The translations under genes and the position numbers were made by a program. Shown piece by piece: positions 11,891 to 24,345 of a stretch of 64,000 bases of DNA. The stretch is from Ovis canadensis (taxonomy: Eukaryota; Chordata; Mammalia; Artiodactyla; Bovidae): the NCBI RefSeq assembly GCF_042477335.2, contig NC_091727.1:142974501-143038500 (forward strand), written 5' to 3'. Position 1 is the stretch's first letter, and every line of letters begins with the position of its first letter. The notes below the pieces were generated by a model that did not search any database, had not been told where the DNA came from, and saw only the letters and a program-made list of their open reading frames with translations.

Positions 11891-12187
11891 GTGGCGGCCA
11901 GGAGGAGCAACCCCACGTCCAAGGAATGGTGGCTGTGTGGGCGCAGGAGGGCCTAGAGGAGCCCTCCCACGTTGAAGGTTAGGAAGGGCGGTGGTGAGGA
12001 GATACCCCCCATAAAAGGTAAGGAGCAGAGTCTGTGCTTTGCTGGAGCAGCCGTGAAGAGATACCCCACGACCAAGCTAAGAGAAACCCTAGTAAGATGG
12101 TAGGTGTTGCAAGAGGACATCAGAGGGCAGACACATTGAAAACATACTTGCAGAACTCTAGACAATCTAATAACACTAGGACTACAG
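11891..12187 (+). mobile_element. BovB 5' region (first part of a BovB split by insertion)
   Basis: This is the GC-rich BovB 5' region with imperfect tandem units starting at 11917, 11971, 12011 and 12070. It matches 50942-51210 in order and spacing. It is interrupted at 12187/12188 and continues at 15138 (ccttgtctaactc). Confidence 0.85.
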
Positions 12188-15137
12188 TTCAGTTCAGTTC
12201 AGTGGCTCAGTCGTGTTTGACTCTGCGATCCCATGAATCGCAGCACGCCAGGCCTCCCTGTCCAACACCAACTCCCGGAGTTCACTCAGACTCATGTCCA
12301 TCGAGTCAGTGATGCCATACAACCAATTGATCCTCTATCATCCCCTTCTCCTCCTGCCCCCAATCCCTCCCAGCATCAGAGTCTTTCCAATGAGTCAACA
12401 CTTCGCATGAGGTGGCCAAAGTACTGGAGTTTTTCTTTAGCAGCATTCCTTCCAAAGAAATCCCAGGGCTGATCTCCTTCACAATGGACTGGTTGGATCT
12501 CCTTGCAGTCCAAAGAACTTTCAAAAGTTTTCTCCAACACCACAGTTCAAAAGCATCAATTCTTTGGCACTCAGCCTTCTTCACAGTCCAACTCTCACAT
12601 CCATTCATGACAACAGGAAAAACCATAGCCTTGACTAGACAGACCTTAGTTGGCAAAGTAATGTCTCTGCTTTTGAATATGCTAATCTAGGTTGGTCATA
12701 ACTTTTCTTCCAAGGAGTAAATGTCTTTTAATTTCATGGCTGCAATCACCATCTGCTGTGATTTTGGAACGCCAAAAAATAAAGTCTGACACTGTCTCCA
12801 CTGTTTCCCCATCTATTTCCCATGAAGTGATGGGACCGGATGCCATGATCTACGTTTTCTGAATGTTGAGCTTTAAGCCAACTTTTTCGCTCTCCACTTT
12901 CACTTTCATCAAGAGGCTTTTTAGCTCCTCTTCACTTTCTGCCATAAGGGTGGTGTCATCTGCATATCTGAAGTTATTGATATTTCTCCCGGCAATCTTG
13001 ATTCTAGCCTGTGTTTCTTCCAGCCCAGCGTTTCTCATGATGTTCTCTGCATGTAAGTTAAATAAGCCGGCTGACAATATACAGCCTTGATGTACTCCTT
13101 TTCCTATTTGGAACCAGTCTGTTGTTCCATGTCCAGTTCTAACTGTTGCTTCCTGACCTGCATACAGGTTTCACAAGAGGCAGGTCAGGTGGTCTGGTAA
13201 TCCCATCTCTTTCAGAATTTTCCACAGTTTATTGTGAGCCACACAGTCAAAGGCTTTGGCATAGTCAATAAAGCAGAAATAGATGTTTTTCTGGAACTCT
13301 CTTGCTTTTTCTACGATCCAGTGGATGTTGGCAATTTGATTTCTGGTTCCTCTGCCTTTTCTAAAACCAGCTTGAACATCAGGGAGTTCACGGTTTGGGT
13401 ATTGCTGAAGCCTGGCTTGGAGAATTTTGAGCATTGCTTTACTAGCATGTGAAATGAGTGCAATTGTGCAGTAGTTTGAGCACTCTTTGGCATTGCCTTT
13501 CTTTGGGATTACAATGAAGACTGACCTTTTCTAGTCCTGTGGCCACTGCTGAGTTTTCCAAATCTGCTGGCATACTGAGTGCAGCACTTTCACAGCATCA
13601 TCTTTCAGGATTTGAAACAGCTCAACTGGAATTCCATCACCTCTACTAGCTTTGTTCATAGCGATGATTTCCAAGCCCCACTTGACTTCACACTCCAGGA
13701 GGTTTGGCTCTAGATTAGTAATCACACCATTGTGATTATCTGGGTCGTGAAGATCTTTCTTGTACAGTTCTTCCGTGTATTCTTGCCACCTCTTCTTAAT
13801 ATTTTCTGTTTCTGTTAGGTCCACATGATTTCTATCCTTTATCGAGCCCATTTTTGCATGAAATATTCCCCTGGTGTCTCTAATTTTCTTGCAGAGATCT
13901 CTAGTCCTTCCCATTCTGTTCTTTTCCTCTATTTCTTTGCATTGATCGCTGAGGAAAGCTTTCTTATCTATCCTTGCTATTCTTTGGAACTCTGCATTCA
14001 GACGCTTATATCTTTCCTTTTCTCCTTTGCTTTTCATTTCTCTTCTTTTCACAGCTATTTGTGAGGCTTCTCCCAGCAGCCATTTTGCTTTTTTTTATTT
14101 TTATTTTTCATGGAGATGATCTTGATCCCTGTCTCCTGTACAATGTAATGAACCTCATTCCATAGTTCATCAGGCACTCTATCTATCAGATCTAGCCCCT
14201 TAAATCTATTTTGCACTTCCACTGTATAATCATAAGGGATTTGATTTAGGTCATACCTGAATGGTCTAGCGGTTTTCCCTAGTTTCTTCAATTTGAGTCT
14301 GAGTTTGCTAATAAGAAGTTCATGATCTGAGCCACAGTCAGCTCCTGGTCTTCTTTTTGTTGACTGTATAGAGCTTCTCCATCTTTGGCTGCAAAGAATA
14401 TAATCAGTCTGATTTTGGTGTTGACCATCTGGTGATGTCCATGTGTAGAGTCTTCTCTTGTGTTGTTGGAAGAAGGTGTTTGCTATGACCAGTGCATTTT
14501 CTTGGCGAAACTCTATTAGTCCTTGCCCTGCTTCATTCCGCATTCCAAGGCCAAATTTGCCTGTTACTCCAGGTGTTTCTTGACTTCCTATTTTTGCATT
14601 CCAGTCCCCTGTAATGAAAAGGACATCTTTTTGGGGTGTTAGTTCTAAAAGGTCTTGTAGGTCTTCATAAAACCGTTCAACTTCAGCTTCTTCAGTGTTA
14701 CTGATTGGGGCATAGACTTGGATAACTGTGATTTTGTATGGTGTGCCTTGGACACCAACAGAGATTATTCTGTCGTTTTTGAGATTGCATCCAAGTACTG
14801 CATTTCGGACTCTTTGTTGACCCTGATGGCTACTCCATTTCTTTTGAGGGATTCCTGCCCGCTGTAGTAGATGTAATCATCATCTGAGTTACATTCACCC
14901 ATTCCCATCCATTTTAGTGTGCTGATTCCTAGAATGTCAACGTTCACTCTTGCCATCTCTTGTTTGACCACTTCCATTTTGTCTTGATTCGTGGACCTGA
15001 CATTCCAGGTTCCTATGCAATATTGCTCTTTACAGCAGCAGACCTTGCTTCTATCACCAGTCACATTCACAGCTGGGTACTGTTTTTGCTTTGGCTTCAT
15101 CCCTTCATTATTTCTGGAGTTATCTGTCCACTGATCT
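12188..15137 (-). mobile_element. Antisense BovB nested in a sense BovB
   Basis: The 3' tail is at the left (ttcagttcagttcagtggc) and the 5' truncation is at about 15137. The element covers nearly the whole open reading frame region. Decayed minus-strand frames run from the 5' side: 14765-15100 (endonuclease start), 14055-14543, 13531-14052, 13171-13434 (RT) and 12850-13077 (contains YADD). Only the trinucleotide cag is shared by both edges, so the target duplication is very short, mutated or absent. Confidence 0.9.
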
Positions 15138-18100
15138 CAGCCTTGTCTAACTCAACGAAACTAAGTCATGCCTCCAGGGTTACCCAAGATGGTTGGGTCA
15201 TAGTGGAGAGGTCTGACAGAATGTGGTCCACCAGAGAAGGGAATGGCAATCACTTCAGTTATTGCCTTAAGAACCCCATGAACAGTATGAAAAGGCAAAA
15301 TGACAGGATAATGAAAGAGGAACTTCCCAGGTCAGTAGGTGTCCAACATGCTACTGGAGATCTGTGGAAAATGACTCCAGAAAGAATGAAGGGATGGAGC
15401 CAAACAAAAACAATACCCCGCTGTGGATGTGACTAGTGATAGAAGCAAGGTCCAATGCAGTAAGAGCAATATTGCATAGGAACCTGGACTGTCAGGTCCA
15501 TGAATCAAGGCAAATTGGAGATGGCAAGAATGAACGTCAACATTCTAGGAATCAGCGAATTGAAATGGACTGGAATGGTAGAATTTAACTCAGATGACCA
15601 TTATGTCTACTACAGTGGGCAGGAATCCCTCAGAAGAAATGGAGTAGCTATCATGGTCAACAAAGAGTCCGAAATGGAGTACTTGGATGCAATCTCATAA
15701 ATGACAGAATGATCTATGTTCGTTTCCAAGGCAAACCATATGATATAATGGTAATCCAAGTCTATGCCTGAACCAGTAATGCTGAAGAAGCTGAAGTTGA
15801 ACGGTTTTATGAAGACCTACAAGACCTTTTAGAACTAACACCCCCAAAAGATGTCCTTTTCATTATAGGGGACTGGAATGCAAAAGTACTAAGTCAAGAA
15901 ACACCTGGAGTAACAGGCAAATTTGGCCTTGGAATGCGGAATGAAGGAGAGCAAAGACTAATAGAGTTTTGCCAAGAAAATGCACTGGTCATAGCAAACA
16001 CCCTCTTCCAACAACACAAGAGAAGACTCTACACATGGACATCATCAGATGGTCAACACTGAAATCAGATTGATTATATTCTTTGCAGCCAAAGATGGAG
16101 AAGCTCTATACAGTCAACAAAAAGTAGACCAGGAGCTGACTGTGGCTCAGATCATGAACTTCTTATTAGCAAACTCAGACTCAAATTGAAGAAACTAGGG
16201 AAAACTGCTAGACCATTCAGGTATGACCTAAATCAAATCCCTTATGATTATACAGTGGAAGTGCAAAATAGATTTAAGGGGCTAGATCTGACAGATAGAG
16301 TGCCTGATGAACTATGGAATGAGGTTCGTGACATTGTACAGGAGACAGGGATCAAGAACATGCCCATGAAAAAGAAATACAAAAAAAGCAAAATGGCTGT
16401 CTGGGGGAAGCCTCACAAATAGCTGTGAAAAGATGACAGGCAAAAACCAAAGGAGAAAAGGAAAGATATAAGCGTCTGAATGCAGAGTTCCAAAGAATAG
16501 CAAGAAGAGATAGAAAGCCTTCTTCAGCGATCCGTGCAAAGAAATAGAGGAAAACAACAGAATGGAAAGTCTAGCGATCCCTTCAAGAAAATTAGAGATA
16601 CCAAGGGAATATTTCATGCAAAGATGGGCTCGATAAAGAACAGGAATGGTATGGACCTAACAGAAACAGAAGATATTAAGAAGAGTTGGCAAGAATACAG
16701 AGAAGAACTGTACCAAAAAGATCTTCACGACCCAGATAAACACAATGGTGTGATCACTCATCTAGAACCAGACATCCTGGAATGTGAAGTCAAGTGGGTC
16801 TTAGAAAGCATCATTATGAACAAAGCAAGTGGAGGTGGTGGAATTCCAGTTGAGCTATTTCAAATCCTGAAAGTTGATGCTGTGAAAGTGCTGCACTCAA
16901 TATGCCAGCAGATTTGGAAAACTCAGCAGTGGCCACAGGACTGGAAAAGGTCAGTTTTCCTTCCAATCCCAAAGAAAGGCAATGCCAAAGAATGCTCAAA
17001 TTACCACACAGTTGCACTCATCTCACATGCTAGTAAATCAATGCTCAAAATTCTCCAAGCCAGGCTTCAGCAATATGTGAACTGTGAACTTCCTCATGTT
17101 CAAGCTGGTTTTAGAAAAGGCAGAGGAACCAGAGATCAAATTGCCAACATTCACTGGATCATGGAAAAAGCAAGAGAGTTCCGGAAAAACATCTATTTCT
17201 GCTTTATTGACTATGCCAAAGCCTTTGACTGTGTGGATCACAATAAACTGTGGAAAATTCCGAAAGAGATGGGAAGACCAGATAGCCTGACCTGCCTCTT
17301 GTGAAACCTGTATGCAGGTCAGGAAGCAACAGTTAGAACTGGACATGGAACAACAGACTGGTTCCAAATAAGAAATGCAGTACGTCAAGGCTGTATATTG
17401 TCCCCCTGCTTATTTAACTTATATGCAGAGTACATCCTGCAGTCCATGGGGTCGCTGGGGGTCGGATATGACTTAGCGACTTCACTTTCACTTTTCACTT
17501 TCATGCATTGGAGAAGGAAATGGCAACCCACTCCAGTGTTCTTGCCTATAGAGTCCCAGGGATGGGGGAGCCTGGCGGGCTGCTGTCTATGGGGTCACAC
17601 AGGGTTGGACATGACTGAAGTGACTTAGCAGCAGCAGCAGTAGCAGCAGCAGAGTACATCATGAGAAATGCTGGACTGGAAGAAACACAAGCTGGAATCA
17701 AGATTGCCGGGAGAAATTCAATACCCTCAGATATGCAGATGACACCACCCTTATGGCAGAAAATGAAGAGGAACTAAAAAGCCTCTTGATGAAAGTGAAA
17801 GTGGAGAGCGAAAAAGTTGGCTTAAAGCTCAACATTCAGAAAACGAAGATCATGGCATCTGGTTCCATCACTTCATGGGAATTAGATGGGGAAACAGTGG
17901 AAACAGTGTCAGACTTTATTTTCTGGGGTTCCAAAATCACTGCAGATGGTGACTTCTGTCATGAAATTAAAAGACGTTTACTCCTTGGAAGAAAAGTTAT
18001 GACCAACAAAGATAGCATATTCAAAAGCAGAAACATTACTTTGCCAACTAAGGTCCGTCTTGTCAAGGCTATGGTTTTTCCTGTGGTCATGTATGGATGT

Positions 18101-18518
18101 GAGAGTTGGACTGTGAAGAAGGCTGGAGTGCCCTAGAATTGATGTTTTTGAACTGTGGTGTTGGAGAAGACTCTTGAAAGTTCCTTGGACTGCAATGAGA
18201 TCCAACCAGTCCATTGTGAAGGAGATCAGCCCTGGGATTTCTTTGGAAGGAATGATGCTAAAGCTGAAGCTCCAGTACTTTGGTCACCTCATGCAAAGAG
18301 TTGACTCATTGGAAAAGTCTCTGATGCTGGGAGGGATTGGGGGCAGGAGGAGAAGGGGACGACAGAGGATGAGATGGCTGGATGGCATCACGGACTCGAT
18401 GGACGTGAGTCTGAGTGAACTCCGGGAGTTGGTGATGGACAGGGAGGCCTGGTGTGCTGCGATTCATGGGGTCGCAAAGAGTCGGACACAACTGAGCGAC
18501 TGAACTGAACTGAACTGA
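15138..18518 (+). mobile_element. BovB LINE, second part, near full length apart from insertions
   Basis: It continues the 5' part at 11891-12187 through the endonuclease domain (frames 15500-15700 and 16186-16422), the linker and RT (16534-17304, with CFIDYAKAFDCVDHNKLW), the RT C-terminal region (17753-18136) and the 3' end with the actgaactgaactga tail. A SINE interrupts it at 17437-17648, just before the YADD motif region. Stops and frameshifts make it non-autonomous. Confidence 0.9.
17437..17648 (+). mobile_element. BOV-A2-type SINE in BovB
   Basis: A 5'-truncated BOV-A2 element with a (cag)n tail interrupts the BovB RT. A perfect 12-bp duplication, gcagagtacatc, lies at 17425-17436 and 17649-17660. 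Confidence 0.93.
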
Positions 18519-18864
18519 GAACACTTTCTAACACCATACACAAAAATAAACTTAAAATGGATTAAAGATCTAAATATAAGATCAGAAACTGTAAAACTTC
18601 TAGAGGAGAACATAGGCAAAACACTCTCTGACATAAATCACAGCAAGATCCTCTATGACCCACCTCCCACAATACTGGAAATTAAAGCAAAAATAAATAC
18701 ATGGTACCTAATTAAAATTTAAAGCTTCTGCACACCAAAGAAACTCTAAGGAAGATGAAAAGCCAGCCTTCATATTGGGAGAAAAGAATAGCAAATGAAG
18801 CAACTGACAAACAACTAATATCAAAAATATACAAGCTACTCCTGCAGCTCAATTCCAGAAAAAA
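18519..18864 (+). mobile_element. Inverted L1 segment, part 3 of 3
   Basis: L1 ORF2 resumes (gaacactttctaacaccat) and ends at aattccagaaaaa, the point at which the antisense part at 8755 takes over in L1 coordinates. A candidate 6-bp duplication, tgaaca, lies at 7786-7791 and 18865-18870. Confidence 0.85.
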
Positions 18865-19400
18865 TGAACACAGCATTTTGAAAAAAATATTCCTTGAAAA
18901 TAAAATGCTTAAGGATAGTTTAATGATGTATAAGCAATGACTTGAAATGCATACTTGTTATAACTGTTTTAGCAACTTTCATTTCTGACATAGATTTTGT
19001 CACAATGAACCATCATCTAATCATGTTGAGGTACGATGTAGTGGGCCTCTGGGCCAGACACCTGGAATTTGTCAAGTGGACTAAAATTAAAGCTTCCTTT
19101 TCACTCAGACCCTCCAAGGACAAAGCTAGTGGCAAAAGCTGAGTTCTGCTAAAGCAAATAGATAAGGTGCCCTCTCCTGAGAATAAGGAAGACTTCTCTG
19201 TCTGCATATGCACGGGGAAGCTTCTTGAGGGTCGAAAAGGGAGAGTGCCCTGCTCCATGATAAATGAAAACATGCAGCCTTTGGAGTCTGCAGTGCGATC
19301 CATCATAGAAAAAAGTTGTGTATGCATCTTGGGGAGGGTCCATGGACCAGTCAGGTGTGAAGAAAGAAACAAGATAATTGGCCAAAGGTAAACAAAGACC

Positions 19401-19674
19401 TGAGAGAAGGCAATGGCACTCCACTCCAGTACTCTTGCCTGGAAAACCCCATGGACGGAGGAGCCTGGTAGGCTGCAGTCCATGGGATCTCAAAGAGTCA
19501 GACATGGCTGAGTGACTTCACTTTTACTTTTCACTTTCATGTATTGGAGAAGGAAATGGCAACCCACTCCAGTGTTCTTGCCTGGAGAATCCCAGGGACA
19601 GGGGAGCCTGGCGGGCTGCCACCTATGGGGTCACACAGAGCCGGACACAACTGAAGCTACTTAGCAGCAGCAGC
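19401..19674 (+). mobile_element. BOV-A2 SINE
   Basis: This is a two-unit BOV-A2 element with a cagcagcag tail. It has a perfect 11-bp duplication, aaacaaagacc, at 19390-19400 and 19675-19685. Confidence 0.93.
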
Positions 19675-20005
19675 AAACAAAGACCCAGAAGGACTGTCCT
19701 ATATAGATGATTTACATTACCTCTTTACTGCTCTCTTCCTCATTCAAAATGCCCTCACTCCTCTCGGTGTGTGTCTCTGCCTAGCTTCTGACATACAGCA
19801 TTTCTCACTTAGGATGCCTGCACTCCTCACCTAGTGTGTATCACTGCCTTGCCTCTGACAAATAAATAAACTGTTTTTCTGTGAGCCTCTCATACATTAT
19901 ACTGTCCCTGTAATAGTAAAATTTGTATCTGCTTTATAATTTTTGCCTCTTTGAAACATTCTTGCTTTCAAATGGTGGAAAAAGCCAGGGCCATTTTGCT
20001 TTTAG

Positions 20006-20076
20006 CCCCTGGTAGTCTAGTGGCTAGGAACTCAGTTTTCATCCAGGTTATCTAAATCCAGTCCTTAGCCAGGGAA
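20006..20076 (+). pseudogene. tRNA-Glu(TTC)-like sequence, degenerate
   Basis: The acceptor strands CCCTGG (20007-20012) and CCAGGG (20069-20074) pair. The A-box part tagtctagtggctagg matches tRNA-Glu, and the anticodon loop region reads gttttcatc with TTC as anticodon. The T-arm and B box (atctaaatccagtcctta) are too degraded for a working tRNA gene. It is probably part of the surrounding LTR-like repeat rather than a separate pseudogene. Confidence 0.55.
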
Positions 20077-20130
20077 CTAAGATTTCTCTTCACTGCTCTC
20101 CCTCCAAGATCAATGTCAAAGTTAGTTTTA

Positions 20131-20519
20131 GAAGAATGTTGTAAAAAAAATCTATAAATATGAGTTGAGTGGTTGATAGTACAGTATGTCAGACACAAGA
20201 TGAAAAGACAGTTGTAGCCATAATTCATAACAAAAGTCCATCATGACTGGATTTTATTATTTTGAGAGATTTACTCAAGTAAATTTTTAAAATTTATTTA
20301 AGCAGTTTTTAAGAACTTCGTTCAATAAGCTTTATTTACCAAAACAAAACACGCAGTTCTTTATACTACTTCATTGTATGCCTATAATAAAATTTATTTT
20401 TCCTTTTTCCTGTTAATTATTGCAGTTTCTTATTTTAATTTAGACTTTTAAATTCACCAGTTTCACCCTCCCAGCTCCAACACTTTTTTAATGCTCCTTA
20501 TTTGTCCAGTTATCTCTTG
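20131..20519. other. Unassigned AT-rich DNA
   Basis: No gene or clear repeat was recognised. Confidence 0.45.
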
Positions 20520-21010
20520 ACAAACTTGAGATGATCAAAGAATAGCGACTTTATTCAGAAAGCCAGCAAATGGAGAAGACAGTGGACTTGTGTCCAAAAG
20601 AACCATCTTACTCGAGTTAGAATTCAGGCTTCATTTATACTAGAAGCGGAGGGCATGTAGCTGATTGTTGCAAACTTTTGGTTCCCCCTCAGACTCTAGA
20701 GGAGATGTGATAAACCTTTGTTCTTGCAGCTGTCCACGGAGGTCTGGTCACCGTGCTCCTGTAAACCTCAAACAAGACAAATGTTATTCTCTGTTCTGCA
20801 ATTTTTTATCTCTATATGAATGAAACATGTTATAGCTAAAGATCAAGCCCTGGAGGCAGACCCTTGAGAAAGGGTTATTATGTGCATTTCAGGGTATAGG
20901 CAACATTGCTTTACAAAGTACAGAGCCAGAATAACCAGAGGTATAGACAGACAAAGGGATAAATCCAACATGCAGTCAGGACTGTTTTCTGTCACAGCTG
21001 AACTCTGTAA
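20520..21010 (-). repeat. Probable ruminant ERV LTR, antisense
   Basis: It contains gactttattcagaaagccagc, later acctcaaacaagacaaatg and ctctgttctgc, recalled from bovine ERV LTRs in reverse orientation. The reversed polyadenylation-type signal (ctttatt) at about 20549 supports minus orientation. The boundaries are approximate. Confidence 0.45.
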
Positions 21011-23150
21011 GTCAGAGATAACAATAAGGGATATTGTGGTGGATTTGAATTCCCTGATATCATTGGGAACAATGGGATCCTGTTGTGGTAGAGGTTATAT
21101 ATTAGTAGCAATATTTAACTACCAGAGACAAAGTATGTGCAATTTCTCAATAAACCAAACAATGTAATGATAATCAGAGAGTGTTTTGACCTGAAGCAAA
21201 CTATGGCAATTATCAATTGACCACAGAGTAAATACAGAAGTAAATATGTTGGAAGCCTACTGAGTTGCTAGTTGATGATAAAAGTATGAAAAACTCCAAA
21301 TCAAGTTAGAAACCTAGCTTGAGTCACTATCATGGGAATCCATGGCCTCTTCTCCAAATCCTAAAATAGAATTGGGTCAAATCCCTTCAACTCAGGGGCA
21401 AATTGTAAACCTTCGAGGAGGGACCCTGCAATGTAGCAGTTCATGTTACACCATGAACGTTCCTCAATCCTACTTCAGTTAAGACCTGAATCCAAGTAAC
21501 TATGCATTGGTGAAAGGATAATACTGTAACCTTCTTGGGATTAATAGCTACTTACCTGGAATTTAGATTAATGACTTCTAGAGACAAAAATGCCACTGTA
21601 GTCCACCGGTCAAAGTAGGGACTTAGTGAAATCAGGTGAGAGATGTAATCTTGGCTCACATCCATTCCACAATACATCCATTTGGAATGTAGACCTTTTC
21701 TGTTACTTCTCTGGTTGCAGCGTATATAGTGAGAATAGATATATTAAGTATTAATAGCTAGCAGAATTTCATAATATCTCCTTGTCTCAGAGTTAAGTTG
21801 AAATACTTCATAGAAATGATCAAGTTGTAAAGTGATGATATGTCAAGCGGGAGGGCTATTATGGTAGACAAAATAGTTTCATGGAGGACTCTTATTGCAG
21901 AACAAGTGAAGTGGGGGCCTCTTCCAAGATCACAAACCAAAAGCCCTCAGAGAATTTAAGAGATTAGTGCCACTATCAAATACTTTAGAGATGCAGGGTA
22001 AATGATTCCTATAACACTCCCATTTATCACACTTGCTTGGCTGTTGAAAAAGCCAGATGGATCATGGAAAATGACAGTAGATTATTACAAATAATCAGGA
22101 AGTGATGTGAATTGCAGCTGTGGTTTTAAATGTAGTATATTTACTGAAGCAAACCAACACAGACTCTGGAATCTAGTATGCAGCTACTGACCTGTAAAAT
22201 GCTTTATTTTACCTTATAATTAGTATAGAATATCAGGAATAGTTTACATTTGCATGGCATGGACAGTGATATATTCTTTTCTGTATTGCATCAGGGCAAG
22301 GAACTCTCCTGTTCTCAATCATAATATAGTCCAGAGGAACTTTGATCATCTTGGCCTATTAGATTGATATTATGTTAACTGGACCTACAGAATAGGAAGT
22401 AGCAAGCACCTAGATCAGTTTTTATCAAACTTCATTGGTAAACGGTAATTTCTTTTTTTAATTTCCAATTTTAAAATTTTTATTTTTTTCATTTTACCAA
22501 GGACTGATACTTTTGTATAATATAATAAGCACAATTTATTAGAAATCTGTATGATTAGATGTTGCAAGTATGTCAACTTGCTGTTTAAGTTTTTAGGCAT
22601 TTCTATCCATTTCTATATTGATCTTGTTGCAGATAAATGACAATGTAGGAACTGACATGAGTCCATGGAGCATATTTTCAGGAGCACTGCTACAGACTTC
22701 TTAGTAAGACATATGCATACCAGAGAGTAGGAGATAAACCATGCAAAGTTCTGGTCTTGAGTACACTCAGATATTTCCTTCCATAATAAGAGATAAGTTG
22801 TCTCACCTTTTAACACACACACACAAATAGGCATAACGCTTTGTGGTCCTCTTTGGGTTTGGGAGGCAACAGAAAACACATTTGTGCTGCTCTGAAAGAT
22901 TCATTTTACAGCTTATACATCTCATTTTAAGTGGATTCTAGAAAAGAATGGGCTCTGCATCAGTTCCAGGCTGTAGGGCAACATGTTTTACTACTAAGGC
23001 TTAATGAACCAGAGGTCCCCAAAATACAGGCAGTTTCTGTGGTAGACAGACATGTTATATGGAGTCTCTGGCAAACCCCAATGGGAAGACAATAGCACAG
23101 AACAATTTGGTTTAGGAGAAATATCTTCCTCTATTTCTATTTCAAAAACA

Positions 23151-23435
23151 TTTGTTTGTTTATTTATTTTTGGCTGTCCTGGGTCATCATTGCTGCACAA
23201 GGGCTTTCTCTAGTTGTAGCAAGTGGGGATTAGTTTCTAGCTGTGGTGTATGGGCTTCTGATTGCAGTGTCTTCTTTTGTTGCAGAGCATGGGCTCTAGA
23301 ATCACAGGCTCAGTAGTTGTGCATGGGCTAAGTTGCCCCATGGAATGTGGGATCTTAGTTCCTGGATCAGAGATTGAATCCATGTCCCCTGAATTGGCAG
23401 GCAAATTCTTAACTACTGGACCACCAGGAAAGTCT
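23151..23435 (-). mobile_element. CHR-type tRNA-Glu SINE
   Basis: This is the reverse complement of the cetartiodactyl CHR SINE: ggctgtcctgggtcatcat at the left, and the tRNA-like head (aactactggaccaccagg) at the right. A long imperfect duplication of about 23 bp lies at 23128-23150 and 23436-23458. It is older than the Bov-tA copies. Confidence 0.85.
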
Positions 23436-23639
23436 CCTCTATTTTCCATTTAAAAACAAAACAGTTTCAGACTTAAGAATAAGCCCTAAAAGAGATTATT
23501 ATTGATTATGAACTGGTGTTGTCTGATTCACACAACATTGAATTTGGATGTGTAGAGCAGCATTTCACTATAAACTGGAAGTAGTATATACTTGGGCTAA
23601 ACATATCTGGAAGGAAATGTAAAGACTATGAACAGATGA

Positions 23640-24345
23640 TCCAGTAATTGTGCTCTTTAGAATTTAACCAAATGAATGGAAAACCAATATCTACATAAAA
23701 ACTTACACATGGAGGTTTATGGCAGCTTTAGGATAATTGCCCAAACTTGAAGGCAACCAAGATGTCTGTCAGTAGGTGAAAGAATAAACTGTGGCCTAAA
23801 CAATGGAATATTATTCAGCATTATAACGAAAGTCATTTTCTAACCATAAGAAAGGCAAGGAGGAAACTTATGGTGCATATTACTAGGTGAAAAAATCAAT
23901 CGGAAAAGCCTACGTATTGTATGAACCCAACAATATGACATTATGGAAAAGGCAAAACTATGGAGACAGTAAGAGATCAGCGGTTGCCAGGGTATGAGAG
24001 AAGAAGGAATACATAGGTAGAGCATGGAGGACTTTTAAGGAAGTAAAACTATTCTATATATTGTTGTAATAGTGGATATGTGCTATTATACATTTTTTTC
24101 CAAACCCAAAGACTGTACAGCACTAAGAACATACTCTAATGGGCAAACTATGGGTAATAATAATGGATCAATGTAGGCTCATCAATTGTAACAAGCACAT
24201 GTTTCTGGTGTTGATTTGATAATGAGGGAAGCCATGTGTTTGTAGAGAAAGGGGATGTATGTGAACTCTTTGTTCTTTCTACTCAATTTTGCTATGAACC
24301 TAAAACTGCTCTACAAATAAAGTTTATTAAAATTTATGAGCAGAT
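23640..24345 (+). mobile_element. Old L1M 3' end inserted in ERVL
   Basis: The 3' UTR motifs of ancient mammalian L1 are clear: ggcaaaactatggagacag, gatcagcggttgccagg, and gaacctaaaactgctctac followed by aaataaag. It is inert and 5'-truncated. It interrupts the ERVL between RT and RNase H. Confidence 0.75.

Larger units (their letters stand above)
18940..20130 (+). repeat. Probable ruminant ERV LTR-like segment
   Basis: The composition (an aataaataaactg signal near 19863, then a tRNA-Glu-like stretch, then a ctctccctccaag end) resembles bovine endogenous retrovirus LTR families that I recall. No internal retroviral genes adjoin it, so it would be a solo LTR. A BOV-A2 SINE splits it at 19401-19674. 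Family and edges are uncertain. Confidence 0.4.

Noticed and set aside
16534..17304. A 256-codon frame with reverse transcriptase motifs
   Set aside because: It is part of a decayed BovB, not a host gene; upstream and downstream frames are broken and a SINE interrupts the element.
23262..23453. A 63-codon plus frame inside 23151-23435
   Set aside because: It is an open frame in an antisense CHR SINE without any known protein similarity.
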